A stretch of 64,000 nucleotides of DNA from Nocardia puris (GCF_003315035.1 NZ_QNRE01000001.1:841224-905223); one strand, 5' to 3'. Positions 35,903-51,365 are shown, counted from the stretch's first letter. A program made the numbers and translations. The notes: generated from the letters alone by a model not told the origin.

Positions 35903-36981
35903 CGCGGGTCCCTTCGCAGTGAATCGTCGGCTCGCGCGTGACCAGCCCGGCGCCAGAGTTCGGCGATCGACGGGATCAGCCCGTTGCTTTCGGTGAGCCG
36001 GTAGGCGGCGTTGAGTGCCGGTGCCGCGACCATGCGCCGGTGCGCTTCGGGCAATGCGTGATAGGGCAGGCCGGGCAGTAGGTGATGCAGTGCGTGCAAA
36101 CGCAATCCGAGTGGTCCCCACAACTCACCGAGCAACGGGTGACGCGCATAGGTGAAGGTGTCCATCATCTGCTCGGTCACCGACATGCGATCGTGATCGC
36201 CGAGGTACCGGTGCGCGCCGAGCAGCCGGACCGAATTCAGCACCGCGATCCCCGCCAGTACGGCGGCCCAGGTCACGGGTACCCGCCAACTCAGGTGCCC
36301 GGTCAGCACCGCGACAGCGACGACGAGCACCAGCGCGCACGCCGTGGCCTCCTGTACCAGCCAGGAGCGCCGCTGCTCCCCGGGCTGCGGTGGTTCGCCG
36401 CGGTAGTCCAGGTCGATCTTGAGCGTCGACATCTGCGCGTAGATGAACGGCCGGGTCCGGGGAATGAGCCACGAGACCGGCGCGAGCACACCGAATCGCC
36501 ACGGCCCGAATAACGGCGCCAGCGCCGAGCCCGCGAGCACAGCGGCGATATGCCCGCGGGGCATGGTCGCGAAGCGCACGTACTCGGCATCGTGTTCGGT
36601 GCCGTACGAGCGCCTGCTGTGGTGCTCGCAATGGCGTTCGTACATGAAAGACGGGATGAGCAAAGGTATCCCCACCACCAGGTTCCAGACCCTGGTGAAG
36701 GGGCGGAACGCATTCCGGTGTCCGAAGTGGGCGATCTCATGGATGAACACCGCCGCCCGGTACAGCGCCAAGACCGCGACGACGTACCAGACCACCAGCC
36801 ACCAGCCATTCGGCACACCCGCGGCGAACGCGGCGAAGGCGGCCCACCCGACGACGGCCGCGATTGTCAAGTCGAGGTAGTAACGGGGGAGGTGCGGTTT
36901 CATCAGGTCGTGCACCAGGGCCGCCGCGGCGCCCGTCGCGAAGACGTGCGCGGCCCGGTCTCGTTCGGCGACGGTACTCAT
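35899..36981 (-). CDS. Membrane fatty acid desaturase
   Basis: 360-residue integral membrane di-iron desaturase. The three histidine boxes are present in order: HEIAHFGH near residue 87, HCEHH near 123, and HALHH near 300. Four or more membrane helices lie between them. Such enzymes insert a double bond in acyl-ACP, acyl-CoA or lipid chains. Its position between the aminotransferase-reductase gene and the P450 gene suggests the substrate is the FAAL-loaded starter or the extended chain. Both ends overlap neighbours by 4 bases. Confidence 0.9.
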   Translation of the reverse strand: MSTVAERDRAAHVFATGAAAALVHDLMKPHLPRYYLDLTIAAVVGWAAFAAFAAGVPNGWWLVVWYVVAVLALYRAAVFIHEIAHFGHRNAFRPFTRVWNLVVGIPLLIPSFMYERHCEHHSRRSYGTEHDAEYVRFATMPRGHIAAVLAGSALAPLFGPWRFGVLAPVSWLIPRTRPFIYAQMSTLKIDLDYRGEPPQPGEQRRSWLVQEATACALVLVVAVAVLTGHLSWRVPVTWAAVLAGIAVLNSVRLLGAHRYLGDHDRMSVTEQMMDTFTYARHPLLGELWGPLGLRLHALHHLLPGLPYHALPEAHRRMVAAPALNAAYRLTESNGLIPSIAELWRRAGHARADDSLRRDPR

Positions 36982-39629
36982 CGCGGTTCCTTCCGGTCGG
37001 TTCGGTGATCGGGACGCCAGGTGGTGGCCCGCGCGAGCCGGAAGCCGTGACGATCCGCGAGCGTGGCCAGGCGGCTGATCGCCGCATCGTCGAGATCCGT
37101 ACCGAGACTGGACAATTCACGCTCACCTGACAGGGCGGTCACCATGGTTTCCGCCATGCAGGCGTAGGTCAGTCCCGGCGGGAGCCCGTAGCGCACCCCG
37201 AAGTCGTGTCCCGCGGGCAGTTCGACGATCCCACCGTCGAAGACCGTCAGGTCCGGGCGCGCGCGGGCGATGTCGGCGGGGATGTTCGGTGGCTGTGCGA
37301 CATCACAGACCACCGCGTCCCGCGCGAAATCCGCGGCGGCGAGCAAGGTGCGAGGCGCCGATGTCGCGGCGACGACCACCTCGGCGTCGCGCGCCGCGCC
37401 GACGGGGTCGGTGTCCAGCGAAAGGTGGCCGTGCTCGAGGAGGAAGTCGACCAATGCCGTGCCGGTGCGACCGCTGTGCCGCGCCGCGAGCGCGAGCGGC
37501 CCTTCGCCGGAGGCGGCCGCCCGCTCGCAGACCGCGACAGCCGCCTCCCGCAACCGCGACACGGCATCCGTAGCACCCGCGCGACCAACCATCCGCAGCA
37601 CCCGGACCTCACGGGCCAGCGCCCTGGCGATGGTCCTGCCGATGGCGCCGCCGCCGCCCAGCACCGCCGCGGTCAGATCGTGGCGAGCCACCCCGCGTTC
37701 TTCGCACACCCGGCGGATCGCGTCCAGGGAGGCCGCCGCGGTGAACGAGTTGCCGGTGGTGATCCGGTCGGCGTAACCCCCGAGCGCCATGCCGTTGGCG
37801 GTGACGATGGAGGAGTAGGCGCCGAGCCCCACGATGTCGGCGCCCCGGTGAAGAGCGAGGTCCACCGCCTCGCGCACCAGTCGCACCGCCTCGGGGCCCG
37901 GCAGCCGCAGGAGACCCTCGGCGGTGTAGGGCAGCCCGAAGATCTCGCCGTAGGCGCAGTCGCCGACGCTGTCGATGCGGCCGGTACCGATGAGGAAGGG
38001 CGCGGGGTTGAGCACCGAGGCGGCCTGGGCCATCCGGGTGAGCAGTGCGGCCCGTTCACCGTGATCGAAGACCTCCAGCGCCGGATCGAAATCGAGGAGA
38101 CTGTCCAGATCCAGTGGGTGGGCGATGAACCCGAACCGGCGATCTCCGCCGCGCGGCCGTGGATTGCGCGCGGAGGCCGCCACCGGGCGCCGCGCGGGAG
38201 GATCGGATTCGGGTGGGCGCCCCACGAGGTGGCCGACGAGTCGCGCGGTGTCGCCTGCGGCTACCGTGGCGATCGCCGATTCCATCGCCGCCAGGAAAGT
38301 CTCGCACTCCTGTGCCTCGACCGTCAGGGGCGGCTCCACCCGAAGTACACGAGTGCCGAAAAGCGTGGGGGCGAGCCGGATCCGCTGTACGTTGAGCAGA
38401 TAGGAGGTCAAGACCATGGCGAGATTCGCCTGGTCGGCTATGGACCCGATCAAGCCTTGCCTGCCGCCGAGCCCGATGTCGCCGCTCAGCTCGACTCCGA
38501 TCAGCAGACCACGCCCGCGGACGTCGGTGATGACGCCGGGGTGACGCACCGCGATCGCGCGCAGACCGTCCAGCAGCAGTCGGCCCGCGCGCTCGGCGGA
38601 CCGGATGACCGCTCGCTCATCGCGCAGCAGTTCATCCAGGACCGCGGCGCCGACGCGCGCGCCGAGCGCGTTCCCGGCGAACGTCGAGGTGTGCCGCAGG
38701 GCGAAATCCTCGGTGGCCATCTCCGGGCGGCACAACACCGCGCCCATCGGCAGCACGCCGCCGCCGAGCGCCTTGGCCACGGTGAGGATGTCGGGCGCGG
38801 CGCCGTCGTGCTCGGCGGCGAACATCCGGCCCGTGCGGCCGAGTCCGGTCTGTACCTCGTCGAACGCGAGCAGGACGCCGTGCCGGTCACAGATCCGGCG
38901 GATGTCGCCGAGGTAGCCGTCGTAAGGGACGCGGACCCCGCCCTCACCCTGGATCGGCTCGACCAGGAACATCGCGTAGTGGCCCGGCCGCTCGCCGAGC
39001 GCGCGCTCGAGTTCGGTGGCGCTGCCGAACGGGATGCGGTCGAAATGGGGCACCGGCACGCCGAACGCTCGCTGGTAGTCGAGCCGTCCGGTGGCCGACA
39101 GCGCCCCGAGCGTCTTGCCGTGAAAACCGTCGTGGGTGCTCAGCACGCCCAGCCGTCCGGTGGCCGCACGCGCGATCTTGATCGCGATCTCGGTGGCCTC
39201 GGCGCCGCTGTTGACGAAGGTCACCCGCGACAGCTGCCCCGGCGCCACGGCCGCCAGCCGCGCGGCGAGATCGCCGGCGGCGTCGAGGATCGAGGGCTGG
39301 ACGAAGACGGGCAGGCCGGTCGCCCGCGCCCGCTCGATCGCGGCCCAGACGGGACCGGGATCGTGTCCGAACGGCAAGGCGCCGTAGGCGCCGGCGAAAT
39401 CGAGGTACCGGGTCCCGGCCGCGTCGTACAACTCGGTCCCGGTCCCGCGCACGTAGTGTTTGTCGAGGTCCAGGGCGGCCAGGAGCCGGGCGAGGTGCGG
39501 ATTGACATGCCGCAGGTAGGCGTCGCCGGCACCCGTTGTCTGCGCGCGATGGGCGGCCGCGAGCCTGCGGCGCAGCTCGCTCTGCAGTCGGGCCCGGCGA
39601 TCGGACGGGGCGTGGGTCTCACTGGTCAC
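36978..39629 (-). CDS. Class III aminotransferase fused to an acyl-ACP-reductase-like domain
   Basis: 883-residue two-domain enzyme. Residues ~35-455 are a class III PLP aminotransferase (NSGAEATEIAIKIARA near 140, LLAFDEVQTGLGRTG near 255, PLP lysine in VAKALGGG near 286). After a Pro/Arg-rich linker, residues ~498-870 match cyanobacterial long-chain acyl-ACP reductase (AAR): FGFIAHPLD, GLGAYSSIVTANG, RITTGNSFTAA, the nucleotide-binding VLGGGGAIGRTI, FDGGIVELP, and YACMAETM with the expected catalytic cysteine near 824. The predicted job is to release an acyl-ACP thioester as an aldehyde and convert it at once to a primary amine. The GTG start overlaps the PKS stop by 11 bases, with GAGGAGG upstream. 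PigE and TamH of prodigiosin and tambjamine pathways do similar paired chemistry. Confidence 0.88.
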   Translation of the reverse strand: MTSETHAPSDRRARLQSELRRRLAAAHRAQTTGAGDAYLRHVNPHLARLLAALDLDKHYVRGTGTELYDAAGTRYLDFAGAYGALPFGHDPGPVWAAIERARATGLPVFVQPSILDAAGDLAARLAAVAPGQLSRVTFVNSGAEATEIAIKIARAATGRLGVLSTHDGFHGKTLGALSATGRLDYQRAFGVPVPHFDRIPFGSATELERALGERPGHYAMFLVEPIQGEGGVRVPYDGYLGDIRRICDRHGVLLAFDEVQTGLGRTGRMFAAEHDGAAPDILTVAKALGGGVLPMGAVLCRPEMATEDFALRHTSTFAGNALGARVGAAVLDELLRDERAVIRSAERAGRLLLDGLRAIAVRHPGVITDVRGRGLLIGVELSGDIGLGGRQGLIGSIADQANLAMVLTSYLLNVQRIRLAPTLFGTRVLRVEPPLTVEAQECETFLAAMESAIATVAAGDTARLVGHLVGRPPESDPPARRPVAASARNPRPRGGDRRFGFIAHPLDLDSLLDFDPALEVFDHGERAALLTRMAQAASVLNPAPFLIGTGRIDSVGDCAYGEIFGLPYTAEGLLRLPGPEAVRLVREAVDLALHRGADIVGLGAYSSIVTANGMALGGYADRITTGNSFTAAASLDAIRRVCEERGVARHDLTAAVLGGGGAIGRTIARALAREVRVLRMVGRAGATDAVSRLREAAVAVCERAAASGEGPLALAARHSGRTGTALVDFLLEHGHLSLDTDPVGAARDAEVVVAATSAPRTLLAAADFARDAVVCDVAQPPNIPADIARARPDLTVFDGGIVELPAGHDFGVRYGLPPGLTYACMAETMVTALSGERELSSLGTDLDDAAISRLATLADRHGFRLARATTWRPDHRTDRKEPR

Positions 39630-42621
39630 CGGTGACCTCCTCGGCGGCGTCGAGCGCGCTCAACGCCTGTTCCAGTTCCTCGATGGACATCTCCTCGATG
39701 CGCGACGACGTCTCGTCGCCGGCGAGCGCAGTGGCCATCTGCTCGGGACTGTCGCCACTGAGCAGCACCGACAGTGGAATCGGGATGCCGAGGGCCTGTT
39801 CCATTCGGTTGCGCACCTGAACCAGCTGCAGCGATTCGACGGCGCGCTCCCGGAGCGCCACGCCGGACGGATGCGTCTCGCCCGCGATCGCCGGGACGGC
39901 CACGGTGAGCTCACGGCAGAGCGCTTCCAGGATGCGCTCCCGCGACGCGACGCGCGGACGTGGCGCCGCGTCTTCGCCGGCGCCGAAACGGCCGGACTCG
40001 GTGGCCGTGTGATGCCATGGAATCAACGGGAACCCCACGCGCCGGGTGGGTCGGCCGAGCACCGCTTGCCAGTCCAGATCGCACCCCGCCCGATGCAGTG
40101 CCGCCGGTAACGCGGCGAGCGGGCCGCCACCGTGTCCGCGCGACATGGCTGCCACCACTGCCGCGCGACGCCCCGCACCGGAGGCGATTTCCACAAGCGC
40201 GGGCGTCAGCACGGGATGCGCGCCGATCTCGACGACCACCGACGACGTGTGCGTGGGCAGCGCCGCGGTGACCGCGTCGCGGAACCGCACCCGCTCGCAG
40301 ACATTGGCCGCCCAGTGTCGTGCGTCCATCGGATCGTCGAACCGCGCTCCGGTCACCGAGGAGTAGAGCGCGACGGCGGCGGGCCGGGGGCGTACGCGGC
40401 TGTCGAGGCGGTCGGCGAACTCGGTGGCGTCCGCCGCGAGCCGCGGACCGTGAAAGGCGTACGCCACGGGTAACCGGCGATGCCGGATACCACGATCTTC
40501 CAATTCGGCGCACATCGCGGCGATGCGGGGTGCGGCACCGGAGAACACCACGGACTCCGGGGCGTTCTCGGCGGCCACCGTGACGTCGGTGCGTTCCGCG
40601 ATCAGATCGAGTGCCGCGGCCAGCGAAAGACGGGCCGCGACCATCGCGCCTCCCGCGGCGACGCGATTGAGCAGAGCGGCCCGTTCGGCCAGCACAGTCA
40701 GCGCCGAGCGAAGGTCGAGAACCCGCGCCGCGACCGCGGCCGACACTTCACCCATGCTGTGCCCGACCACCGCGCGGGGTTCGAGACCCCACTGATCGAG
40801 CAGCGAGGCGATGGCCAGGTGCATGGCGAAATTGCCTACCTGGGCCCGTTGGGTGTCGGCGTAGGCATCGGGCCGGTCGGAACACAGCGCGGCCCGCAGC
40901 GACCACCCGAACACGTCCGCGACCTCACGCTCCAGCTCGTCGAAGAGGTCACGGAGGCGGTCGCTGCCGGTCAGCTCGCGCCCCATGCCCGGCCACTCGG
41001 CGCCGTGACCGGAGAAGACGAAGATCGCGGGTGGCTGGCCGGGGCTGGCCGGCGCGCTCACCGGCGCGCCGAGATCGGCCAGCAGTGCGTCGCGATCGTC
41101 ACCGATCCACGCCGCGCGGTACGGCAGGCCGAGGTCGCGGGCGGCGACGCCGCGCGCGAGCTCACGAGCGTCGAGCAGCGGATCGGTGGTCAGCGCGCCG
41201 GCCAGCGCCCGCCGTAGACGTTCCACGCCGGCGGCCGAGGACGCCGCCACGGGCAGCACCAGGGGCTCGTCAACGCCGTCGGTCGCGGGCACGGCCGTGC
41301 TCGCAGGCCCGGCGAGCACGACGTGGGCGTTGGCTCCGCCGAATCCGAAGGAACTCACCGCGGCGTGCCGCGCGCCGTCGGCGAGCGGCACGGGATCGGC
41401 GCAGACGCGCAGCCGGGTGCCGTCGATCTCGATCTCGGGGTTGAGGTGTCGCAGATGCGGCAGGCCCGGCGCGCGACCACGCCTGAGCACGCCGAGCGCG
41501 TGCGCGACTCCGGCCAGTCCGGCGGTGGCTTCGAGATGCCCCAGCGCGGCCTTCACCGACCCGACCGCGCACGGCGCCGTCCCGACGCCGTATACCGCGG
41601 CCAGAGCGGCCATTTCGATCGGGTCGCCGAGCCGGGTTCCGGTGCCGTGCGCCTCGATATAGCCGACCGTGTCCGGCTCGACGCCCGCGTCGGACAGCGC
41701 GCGTCGCAGCACCGCCTCCTGGCGTTTCGGATTGGGCGCGGTCAACCCGTTGGCTCGTCCTCCGTGGTTGACGGCGGTGCCGAGCACCCACCCCCTCGGG
41801 GTGATTCCGCCGTCGAGCGCGCGCTGCCCGCGCAGCACCAGGACCACGCAGCCCTCCCCCCGGACGATGCCGTCGGCGGCCGCGTCGAAGGATCGGCAGC
41901 GACCGGTGGGCGAGAGCGGCAGCGTCCGGGACGTGATGGTGTCGGAATGCGGCGAGAGCAGCACATGGACCCCCGCCACGATCGCGGTCTCGCAGTCGCC
42001 GCCGCGCAGCGCCCGCACCGCCAGATGCAACGCGGTGAGCGAGGACGAACACGCGGTGTCCACCGCCAGACTCGGCCCGTCGACGTCCAGCAGGTACGAC
42101 AGGCGGTTCGCCGCCATCGCGTGCGAGGTACCCGGTCCGGTGTAGGCATCGATACCATCCGGTTCGGCGGCGCGCAGCAGCAGCCAGTCGGCGGCGTAGG
42201 TGCCGACGTACACCCCGGTCCTGCTGCCGCGCAGGCGCGCGGGCGGAATTCCCGCGTCCGCCAGAGCGTCCCATGTCGTTTCCAGCAGCAGGCGGTGCTG
42301 GGGATCCAACGACCGGACCTCCTCGCCGGAGAGCCCGAAGAAGTCCGCGTCGAAGCCGTCCACGTCCAGCAGCAGGCCCGACGGTTCACCGTCGGCGCGG
42401 GGGGCGGGTTCGCGGACGTGCGCGCGGCGCCGCACCTGCCCGATGGCATCGCCGCCGGCGTCGACGAACTCGGCCACCGCTTCGATCCTGTCGATCGCCG
42501 GTGGCAGGCGCACTCCGGCGCCGAGGACGGCGATTCGTTCGCTGCGGGCTCCCCGCAGATCCTCGAGCGCGCGCAGGGCTTGTTCGAGCAGCGCCCGCTG
42601 TGCTGTCGTCGACGTGGTCAC
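39619..42621 (-). CDS. Type I polyketide synthase, KS-AT-ACP
   Basis: 1000-residue minimal PKS module. Ketosynthase (~28-440) has the full triad: Cys ~191 in DTACSSS, His ~325 in EAHGTGT, His ~362 in ALGHLEA. Acyltransferase (~530-850) has Ser ~622 in GHSMGE and YAFH at ~721, a sequence between the malonyl (HAFH) and methylmalonyl (YASH) forms. The ACP (~890-965) carries the phosphopantetheine serine in AVESLQLVQ, an ESL in place of the usual DSL. There are no reductive domains and no loading domain. A short acidic tail (SIEELEQALSALDAAEE) may dock onto the next enzyme. GTG start overlaps the ACP stop. Confidence 0.92.
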   Translation of the reverse strand: MTTSTTAQRALLEQALRALEDLRGARSERIAVLGAGVRLPPAIDRIEAVAEFVDAGGDAIGQVRRRAHVREPAPRADGEPSGLLLDVDGFDADFFGLSGEEVRSLDPQHRLLLETTWDALADAGIPPARLRGSRTGVYVGTYAADWLLLRAAEPDGIDAYTGPGTSHAMAANRLSYLLDVDGPSLAVDTACSSSLTALHLAVRALRGGDCETAIVAGVHVLLSPHSDTITSRTLPLSPTGRCRSFDAAADGIVRGEGCVVLVLRGQRALDGGITPRGWVLGTAVNHGGRANGLTAPNPKRQEAVLRRALSDAGVEPDTVGYIEAHGTGTRLGDPIEMAALAAVYGVGTAPCAVGSVKAALGHLEATAGLAGVAHALGVLRRGRAPGLPHLRHLNPEIEIDGTRLRVCADPVPLADGARHAAVSSFGFGGANAHVVLAGPASTAVPATDGVDEPLVLPVAASSAAGVERLRRALAGALTTDPLLDARELARGVAARDLGLPYRAAWIGDDRDALLADLGAPVSAPASPGQPPAIFVFSGHGAEWPGMGRELTGSDRLRDLFDELEREVADVFGWSLRAALCSDRPDAYADTQRAQVGNFAMHLAIASLLDQWGLEPRAVVGHSMGEVSAAVAARVLDLRSALTVLAERAALLNRVAAGGAMVAARLSLAAALDLIAERTDVTVAAENAPESVVFSGAAPRIAAMCAELEDRGIRHRRLPVAYAFHGPRLAADATEFADRLDSRVRPRPAAVALYSSVTGARFDDPMDARHWAANVCERVRFRDAVTAALPTHTSSVVVEIGAHPVLTPALVEIASGAGRRAAVVAAMSRGHGGGPLAALPAALHRAGCDLDWQAVLGRPTRRVGFPLIPWHHTATESGRFGAGEDAAPRPRVASRERILEALCRELTVAVPAIAGETHPSGVALRERAVESLQLVQVRNRMEQALGIPIPLSVLLSGDSPEQMATALAGDETSSRIEEMSIEELEQALSALDAAEEVTGDQ

Positions 42622-42911
42622 CACGGCTCCGATCCCGAATGCGCCGTCGCTGCGGCGTGATTCGCGTCCGCGCCGAGGACGAACCGTACGATCGCCTCGA
42701 TGCTGGGGTGGTCGAAAACGGCGGTGGGCGCGACGGCCGTGCCGGTGCGGTCCTCCAGGTGGGCGGTCAGCCGCACGCACTCCGCGGACGCCAGGCCCAG
42801 GTCCGCGAAACTGGCGGTGGTCGACACCGTGTCTACGTCGACGCCGAGCAGGTCGGCGACGACGCCCGCCAAATGGCCGACGAGTTCGGTGGTGACTGCA
42901 TCCTCACGCAC
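42618..42911 (-). CDS. Stand-alone acyl carrier protein
   Basis: 97-residue acyl/peptidyl carrier protein. The modified serine is in FADLGLASAECVRL (helix II start, near residue 47), followed by a typical VFDHPSIEAIVRFVL helix IV. The GTG at 42911 overlaps the end of the SDR gene by 8 bases, and its own stop overlaps the PKS start. Being free, it is the natural partner of the FAAL, desaturase and acyl-ACP-reductase domain. Confidence 0.85.
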   Translation of the reverse strand: MREDAVTTELVGHLAGVVADLLGVDVDTVSTTASFADLGLASAECVRLTAHLEDRTGTAVAPTAVFDHPSIEAIVRFVLGADANHAAATAHSGSEPW

Positions 42912-43941
42912 TGCGCGTCCCCTTTCGATGCGGTGGCCAAGGCGCCCCGGCGGCCGGCCGAGCCCGGTGTGCGGCGACCATGTCGGCGATGGCGGGGTCG
43001 ACGCGGCGGCTGGGTACCCCGAGGTCGAGCGCGGTCCGATCACCTCGGAATCGGGGGAACTCGACCAGCAGCGGCAGGTTCTCCCGCACCACGAGTGGGT
43101 CCCAGCGCGCGGGTGTCACCGCCCGTGCCGGCCCGAGCGCCGCCGCGGCGATACGCAGCGCCGGTCGGCTCACCGGGAGCCAGTGCCTGCGTACCCCGAG
43201 GGCGTGCGCGACTTTGGCGAACAAGGCGCGATAGGTGAGGTTCTCGCCGACGACGAGATAGCGGATTCCCGCCTCGCCGCGCGACAGCGCCGCCAGATGC
43301 GCGGCCACGACTTGGTCGCGCCCCACGAAGCCGAAACCACCGGGCGGGACGGGGATCACGCGGTGGCGCGCGATCTGCGGGACGAGCCCGGACCAGGTGG
43401 TGCGAGGATCGCCCCCCGACGCGAGAACCGCGCCCGGATTGAGGATGACCGCGTCCAACCCGCGATCGACGCGGCGCAGCACGATCAGCTCCCCCATCCT
43501 CTTGGTGGACGGATACGGATGGCGCGAAGGCGCCGTACTCGTCGGGGTGACGCGGTCCGGGCCGTCGCAGGCTTCGGAAAGCCACACGGTAGAGGCGGAG
43601 GAGGTGTGCACGAGCCGCGTGCGATGGCCCAGCGCGGCGTCGGCGACGTTCCTGGCTCCCGCGGTGTTGACCGCGTGCATCAGGCCCCGCCGTCTGGTCG
43701 AGATGCCCGCGACGCCCGCGATGTTGACCACGGCGCGACAGCCCGCGACGGCACGGTCCACGGCCGCTCGGTCCCGGATGTCGCCGATGTGCACCTGATC
43801 GGGCGCGACCTCGAGCGCGTCGTTGTTGCGGCGCCAGTCCTCGGCCGACTCGGCGAGCACGCGGACCGGTTCCCCGGTTCGGATCAGCGCGTCGGCCACG
43901 TGCCGTCCGACGCAGCCCGTCGCCCCGGTGATCAAGATCAT
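42904..43941 (-). CDS. NAD-dependent epimerase/dehydratase (extended SDR)
   Basis: 345-residue extended short-chain dehydrogenase. The N-terminal MILITGATGCVGRHVADAL is the nucleotide-binding motif, and YPSTKRMGE near residue 150 is the YxxxK active site, with VHTSSASTVW ahead of it supplying the serine. The 3-beta-hydroxysteroid dehydrogenase/reductase-like subgroup reduces or oxidises secondary alcohols and ketones. It may reduce a polyketide keto group or the released aldehyde; the sequence alone does not decide. Ten bases separate it from the enoyl-reductase-like gene upstream. Confidence 0.85.
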   Translation of the reverse strand: MILITGATGCVGRHVADALIRTGEPVRVLAESAEDWRRNNDALEVAPDQVHIGDIRDRAAVDRAVAGCRAVVNIAGVAGISTRRRGLMHAVNTAGARNVADAALGHRTRLVHTSSASTVWLSEACDGPDRVTPTSTAPSRHPYPSTKRMGELIVLRRVDRGLDAVILNPGAVLASGGDPRTTWSGLVPQIARHRVIPVPPGGFGFVGRDQVVAAHLAALSRGEAGIRYLVVGENLTYRALFAKVAHALGVRRHWLPVSRPALRIAAAALGPARAVTPARWDPLVVRENLPLLVEFPRFRGDRTALDLGVPSRRVDPAIADMVAAHRARPAAGAPWPPHRKGTRSA

Positions 43942-43951
43942 CGCGACTCCC

Positions 43952-45087
43952 TCACAGTCTGCTGGCGTGGGTCAGGACGGGCTCGGCCAGATCGTCGACG
44001 CTGCACGGCAAGCGGCACATCCGCCGCTGCGCCAGCAGGCCCTCGAGTTCGTTGGCGTCGAACACTTCGAGCGGACCCAACACTCCCGAAGGCAGTTGCG
44101 GCCTGCTCAGCAGCGCGACACCGGCGCAGGCCAGCAGGTGCGCGGTCAGGGCGTAGGGGTCGGCGCCGGCGAAACGGACCTCTTGGAGCGGCCTGCCTTC
44201 GGAGTTCGAGGCCCGCGCCGCGACCACAGTGCGCGCCGGCCGGGTCGACCTACTGGCCGGGCGGTGCCGGGTGCGCTCCTCGAGCGTGTCGATCAGTCGC
44301 CGCCCCAGCTCGTTGCGTGCGGCGGACACACCGGCTCGCGCGGTGGCGGAGAAGACGCGCCCGAGTCCGCCGGGCGCGCCGAGGTACGAGCTCACCTCGC
44401 GCAGCCGCGGGAACGCCCGGGGCAGCGCCAGCGCTTCGGTGGTGCCGATCGACACGCCGTGATAACGCCTGCCCGCGATCGGCCAGACGCGTCGGCGCGC
44501 ACCGAGTTCTTCCGACAAGAGGACGCCGCCGGTCAGCCGGTGCGCGGGTTCCTGAGTGGCCCGGACCGCGGAGTTGACGGTGCCGTGACTGGCCGCTCGT
44601 GGATCGCAGGAGTAGAAGATCTCCACGCCTGTGGCGCTGTCTCCCGCCGCCTGCACGGCGCGCGCCGCGGCGAGGTGGCCTGGTACCGACTCGAATCCGA
44701 ATCCCGGCGCGACCACCGTGCCCGCGGCACGGGCGGCTGCGTGGCTCCCGGCGAAGACCTCGCGGAGGAATCCCGATTCTCCCGCGGCGTCGAGGTAGTG
44801 CGCCTTGCCTCGGATCGCGCTGTCGATGATGCCCGGTCCGGTGAGCGCGTAGGGCCCGATGCAGTTGATCACCACATCGCCCGCCGCGAGCCCCGGTACC
44901 GGCGAGCTGCCGCGGTGCGCTTCGAATGTCGTGGTGGTGAACATCGGCGGATGCCCGAGATCGGTGAGCAGCGACTGCCCCGCTTCGGGCCGACGGACGG
45001 CCAGTTGCACGGACACGCCGCGGGTCCTGAGTTCGGCGGCGACGAGCCTGCCGGTGTATCCGTTCGCTCCGGCGACGACGATCTTGC

Positions 45088-45091
<4 letters not shown>
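43952..45091 (-). CDS. Saccharopine-dehydrogenase-like trans-acting enoyl reductase
   Basis: 379-residue oxidoreductase with an N-terminal NADP fold (IVVAGANGYTGRLVAAEL) and the saccharopine-dehydrogenase-like middle GDVVINCIGPYALTGP and YLDAAGESGFL. The closest functional precedent known to me is Rv2953 of M. tuberculosis, which acts in trans as the enoyl reductase for a PKS module that lacks its own. The PKS next door has a dehydratase and ketoreductase but no enoyl reductase, so the same role is likely. It overlaps the PKS stop by 4 bases. Confidence 0.82.
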
Positions 45092-50240
<5,149 letters not shown>

Positions 50241-50244
<4 letters not shown>

Positions 50245-51365
50245 GTCGCGACGGCTTTCTCTACGAGCACCCACTTCTTGTGGGCGCCACTGCGGAGATA
50301 GTGCGCGATCACCCGGCCGAACGACAGGTTGCTCTCGTGCACCCACGTGGTCTGCACCGAGCGGTAGCGGCTGCCGCGGAGCGCGTCGAGGCTGTGCACG
50401 AGGAGTTTGCTCGTCGCGCCGACTGGAGCGTCGGGTACCACACCCATGATGAGCACCATCGCCGAGTCGATGGACCGGCTGAGCCGACGGACCCGAGGGT
50501 AGTCGCGCAGCCGCGCCCGGCCGCCGAGCGCGTGCAGAATCCGGTTCAGGTCGGGCGCGATGAACATGAATCCCACCGGCCTGCCCTCGTGCTCCACGAA
50601 CACCACCATCGAGGGATCGAGGAAGCCGCGGATCGGCAGCACCGTCCGCTCGAAAACCTCTCGGCTGTAGGCGATCACTTCGGAGTTGTCGGCGAACGAC
50701 CGGTTGAACAGGGTGCGTACCAACTCCAGATCGCGCTTCATGGTGCGCCTGGTCATGCTCCGGCAGGTCAACGCGGCATTGTCGGCGAAGCGACGGTCGT
50801 AGCGGGCCAGCCGGTCCCGGAAACGGGTGATGTCCGCCACGGTGAAGCGGTATCCGGCGAGTTCGACGCGGATCGTGAATCCGAGTTCTTGCAGCAACTC
50901 CAGCGTGCCCCGGGGGTTCCAGGTCTGGAACACCTGCGGTGGTTCGTCGAAACCGTGTACCAGCAGGCCCATTTCCTGGCCGCTCCAATAGTTGTACGGA
51001 CCGGCCATGGTTCGCAGCCCGTGCCCGCGTATCCACTGCTCGGCCGCGGTGGTCAGCGCCCCGAGTGCGGCGCGGTCCGCGGGCGCGTCCAGAAACCCGA
51101 AGAAGCCCACCTGTTCTCGGTGTTTGTCGATGTAGGCCTGCTGGATCGTCGTGGCGACGCGTCCGATGGGCTCGCCGCCGTCGTAGAGCACGAAGTGCTC
51201 GGTGATCGCCTCCCCCCGCAACGGACTACGCGCGGGATCCAGGTATCGAAAGGAGTCCTTGCGCAGTTGCGGTACCCAGTTCGGCTCGTTGCGATAGAGC
51301 CGGAACGGCACATCCACCCATTCGCGGGCGCGCTTGCGATCGGTGCCCACTGCTTTGACTTCCAT
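50241..51365 (-). CDS. GNAT-like N-acyltransferase family protein
   Basis: 374-residue soluble protein of a GNAT-superfamily group typified by the opening VDVPFRLYRNEPNWVPQLR, then VGFFGFLDAP near residue 100 and GPYNYWSGQEMGLLV near 143. The second half has an acetyltransferase-like segment (VVFVEHEGRPVGFMFI near 255). No precise function is known for this group, but such proteins occur in PKS and sphingolipid-like clusters. As the pathway probably makes an amine, an acyl transfer onto nitrogen is a reasonable guess. ATG at 51365 with GAGAGGAG upstream; second gene of the operon. Confidence 0.7.

Noticed and set aside
37206..39635. 809-codon plus-strand frame opposite the aminotransferase-reductase fusion
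   Set aside because: No domain similarity; opposite strand encodes a clear two-domain enzyme in an overlapping operon.
50245..51036. N-terminal extension of the large PKS frame up to 51036
   Set aside because: The extra residues are an out-of-frame reading of the GNAT gene; the KS begins right after the GTG at 50244.
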